Assembly: GCA_014729735.1 (NCBI GenBank)
Contig: WJJN01000185.1
Span: 1 to 16,103, forward strand
Direction: 5' to 3'
Source of the DNA: Candidatus Zhuqueibacterota bacterium
GTDB lineage: Bacteria > Zhuqueibacterota > Zhuqueibacteria > Thermofontimicrobiales > Thiofontviventaceae
DNA: 16,103 bases
In this document: positions 14,810-16,103 of the stretch, in pieces
Layout of the letters: each line of letters begins with the position of its first letter
Numbering within the stretch: the first letter of the stretch is position 1
The notes under the pieces: generated by a model
What the model saw: only the letters and a program-made list of their open reading frames with translations
What the model was told of the DNA's origin: nothing
Databases searched by the model: none
Translations under genes and position numbers: made by a program

Positions 14810-15862
14810 CTACTCGTGGGCAAGCTCCAGTGCCAGCTTATCGATCTGATTGGAGACCGCATTTATGTCACTGACTTTGATGTCCGCGGAATCGATAATC
14901 TGGGCTGTTTCCGTGTCGATCAGTTTGGCAGTAACCGACACGATATTTCCGAATTTGATCACAGAACCTGTAATGATCGCCTGTACCCCGCGCATTTTGC
15001 CGATCCGGGCGATGGTTTCCTCATCCATCAATCCGCTCTGTCCGATTTCGTGCTCTTCCAGCAGCTTTTGCATGGACAGCCGCTCATAGACTTCGAAGGC
15101 ACCGGTTTTGTTCAGCGCGGTTGTCATCCATTCTGCCACGATAGCGCCGGCATCTTTTATTTCGAGATTGCCCCGTTCTTCGAATTCAACTACCGCGGTT
15201 TTCAAAACGTCCGCCCTTCTCTTCCCTTTTACAACAGGTTTGCCGATCATGTTGCCGGATTTCAGATCCGGCTGATCCCCGACAAAATCGAAGCGCACGG
15301 AATAACGGGCATTGACCTTGTGCCTGTACTGGCAATTAGTCTGCTCATCGATCCCGGGAAGTCCTGCCGGATCGCCGTTATCACTGGAATGCACCCACAC
15401 GGCGCTATAAATATTATTGTCGCCGTCGAGCAGTTCCCATTTGGTGCCCGGTGCAACATCGACAGGCGGATCAAAGGCGAACCGCAGATACCATTTGTGC
15501 TTCACAGGATTCATGGACTCGGCAGCCAGTTGCGTACTGGTTGCGATTGCTTCGCGATTATCCAATACAAGCTTCAGCGCATTGGGTCCGTTCCGGATAC
15601 TTTTGTAATAACTGTTGCTGCGACTCGTACGCAGATAAAAAGTAACCGCGCTTACTTTGCTGTTGGGAAAATCGGAAGGAAGCGTGCCATAATGTTTTAC
15701 AACGCACCCGCAACACGATGTGCCGCCCGCGAAGGGATATTTATTCTGCGTCCGCTCTCCGGATGAGACATAAACGAGCGGCTGACTTTGCGCTGGTATT
15801 GTGAAAATCAACCAGATACACATTTGCCAAAGAATTATTCGAATCAGTCGATTGGAATGCAT
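14810..15862 (-). CDS. Secreted protein with C-terminal CsgG/FlgO-like domain
   Basis: A 350-residue exported protein. Residues about 1-26 form a signal peptide (LIRIILWQMCIWLIFTIPAQS). Residues about 28-195 form a beta-rich region that I do not recognise, with a CCGC motif (Cys50, 51, 53), Cys177, and segments such as KVSAVTFYLRTS and KWYLRFAFDPPVDVAPGTKWEL suggesting a jelly-roll or lectin-like sandwich. Residues about 216-335 (VLKTAVVEFEERG, GAIVAEWMTTALNKTGAFEVYERLSMQKLLEEHEIGQSGLMDEETIARIGKMRGVQAIITGSV) match the CsgG/FlgO-type domain, known from outer membrane secretion channels and flagellar lipoproteins. No lipobox follows the signal peptide. The ATG at 15860-15862 was chosen because TAAGGAGGTG stands at ideal spacing; an extension of 16 residues lacks this. 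It is probably monocistronic. A pore or assembly role is inferred only from the family. Confidence 0.85.
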   Translation of the reverse strand: MHSNRLIRIILWQMCIWLIFTIPAQSQPLVYVSSGERTQNKYPFAGGTSCCGCVVKHYGTLPSDFPNSKVSAVTFYLRTSRSNSYYKSIRNGPNALKLVLDNREAIATSTQLAAESMNPVKHKWYLRFAFDPPVDVAPGTKWELLDGDNNIYSAVWVHSSDNGDPAGLPGIDEQTNCQYRHKVNARYSVRFDFVGDQPDLKSGNMIGKPVVKGKRRADVLKTAVVEFEERGNLEIKDAGAIVAEWMTTALNKTGAFEVYERLSMQKLLEEHEIGQSGLMDEETIARIGKMRGVQAIITGSVIKFGNIVSVTAKLIDTETAQIIDSADIKVSDINAVSNQIDKLALELAHE

Positions 15863-15866
15863 ACCG

Positions 15867-15876
15867 CACCTCCTTA
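15867..15876 (-). promoter_or_regulatory. Full-length Shine-Dalgarno of the CsgG-like gene
   Basis: TAAGGAGGTG on the minus strand is complementary to the standard 16S anti-Shine-Dalgarno over ten bases, with six bases between AGGAGG and the ATG. It fixes the start codon at 15860-15862. Confidence 0.85.
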
Positions 15877-16035
15877 TTTTAATGAATCTTTGTACTATGG
15901 AAAAGATCAATAATAAAGATCGGTAATGGCAGGTATCGAATGAGATATTATTCTATTGAATCAGGTCAGGAAACGTTAGAGGTAATTTCACTTAATCGGT
16001 ACCGGAATGTGATCGATCATCGCTTAATATTTGTT

Positions 16036-16064
16036 AAAATAGCAAATTATGGCTTTAATGTCAA
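16036..16064 (-). promoter_or_regulatory. Sigma70-type promoter of the CsgG-like gene
   Basis: Minus-strand TTGACA (16059-16064), exactly 17 bases, then TATTTT (16036-16041, 4 of 6 matches). The -35 context CTTGACATT resembles the other two promoters in the window. Predicted start is near 16029. Confidence 0.6.
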
Positions 16065-16103
16065 GCAAATATTATTCAATATCGATTTCAATGAATTTTT
16101 CCG

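Larger units (their letters stand above)
15863..16103 (-). other. Upstream region and leader of the CsgG-like gene
   Basis: No gene is visible in this 241-base stretch. It holds a promoter at 16036-16064 and then a predicted transcribed leader of about 165 bases up to the ATG. The leader includes two short palindromes, CGGTACCG (15997-16004) and TGATCGATCA (16010-16019). No known riboswitch was recognised. Sequence beyond the window edge is unknown. Confidence 0.5.

Noticed and set aside
14771..15766. A 331-codon open frame on the plus strand
   Set aside because: It lies wholly antisense to the CsgG-like gene, whose signal peptide, family domain and perfect Shine-Dalgarno are convincing. The plus-strand product has no recognisable domain and starts inside a hairpin.
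1..16103. CRISPR array, tRNA or rRNA genes, transposase or phage genes
   Set aside because: No regularly spaced direct repeats, cloverleaf or rRNA motifs, and no transposase or integrase motifs were seen on either strand.

Overview
The window carries a housekeeping gene block followed by an accessory stretch. Every convincing gene lies on the minus strand, so transcription runs from high to low coordinates. The DNA has moderate GC, with AT-rich intergenic gaps. Two features together suggest the lineage. One protein ends in a type IX secretion (T9SS, type A) sorting domain, typical of the Bacteroidota/FCB group. Yet the genes have textbook Shine-Dalgarno sequences (the one at 15867-15876 matches the anti-SD over ten bases) and sigma70-type TTGACA/TATAAT promoters, neither typical of Bacteroidota. 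This combination points to a deep FCB-related phylum such as Calditrichota/KSB1 or a neighbour. That is inference, not proof.

Layout in transcription order (right to left). (1) 16103-14810: a sigma70-like promoter and a leader of about 165 nt, then a secreted protein with a CsgG/FlgO-like C-terminal domain behind an unrecognised N-terminal domain. (2) 14770-12307: a consensus sigma70 promoter, a single-chain NfnAB/SudAB-type flavo-iron-sulfur oxidoreductase (GTG start) and a terminator hairpin. (3) 12288-11749: an isochorismatase-family hydrolase. (4) 11705-11632: a nested palindromic element. (5) 11491-10397: a T9SS cargo protein of unknown function. (6) 10363-922: a long operon with a TTGACA promoter and a strong terminator. 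It contains DUF177/YceD, rpmF, plsX, fabH, a TPR lipoprotein, fabD, a second palindromic element, fabG, acpP, fabF, rnc and an acyl-CoA dehydrogenase. (7) 761-1: the 5' part of ffh (signal recognition particle GTPase), as a separate transcription unit.

The long operon is the classic bacterial cluster coupling ribosome maturation (L32, DUF177, RNase III) to phospholipid and fatty acid synthesis. PlsX makes acyl-phosphate from acyl-ACP, FabH and FabD start chains and load malonyl groups, FabG and FabF elongate, and AcpP carries the chain. FabZ and an enoyl-ACP reductase are absent from the cluster. Two members are unusual: a TPR lipoprotein between fabH and fabD, and a short-chain-type acyl-CoA dehydrogenase at the end.

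Nothing here is clearly a new defence or mobile system. The observations most worth following are the lipoprotein inside the fatty acid operon, the two-domain CsgG-like protein, the two TGTCATTC-ended palindromic elements and the fused bifurcating-type oxidoreductase.
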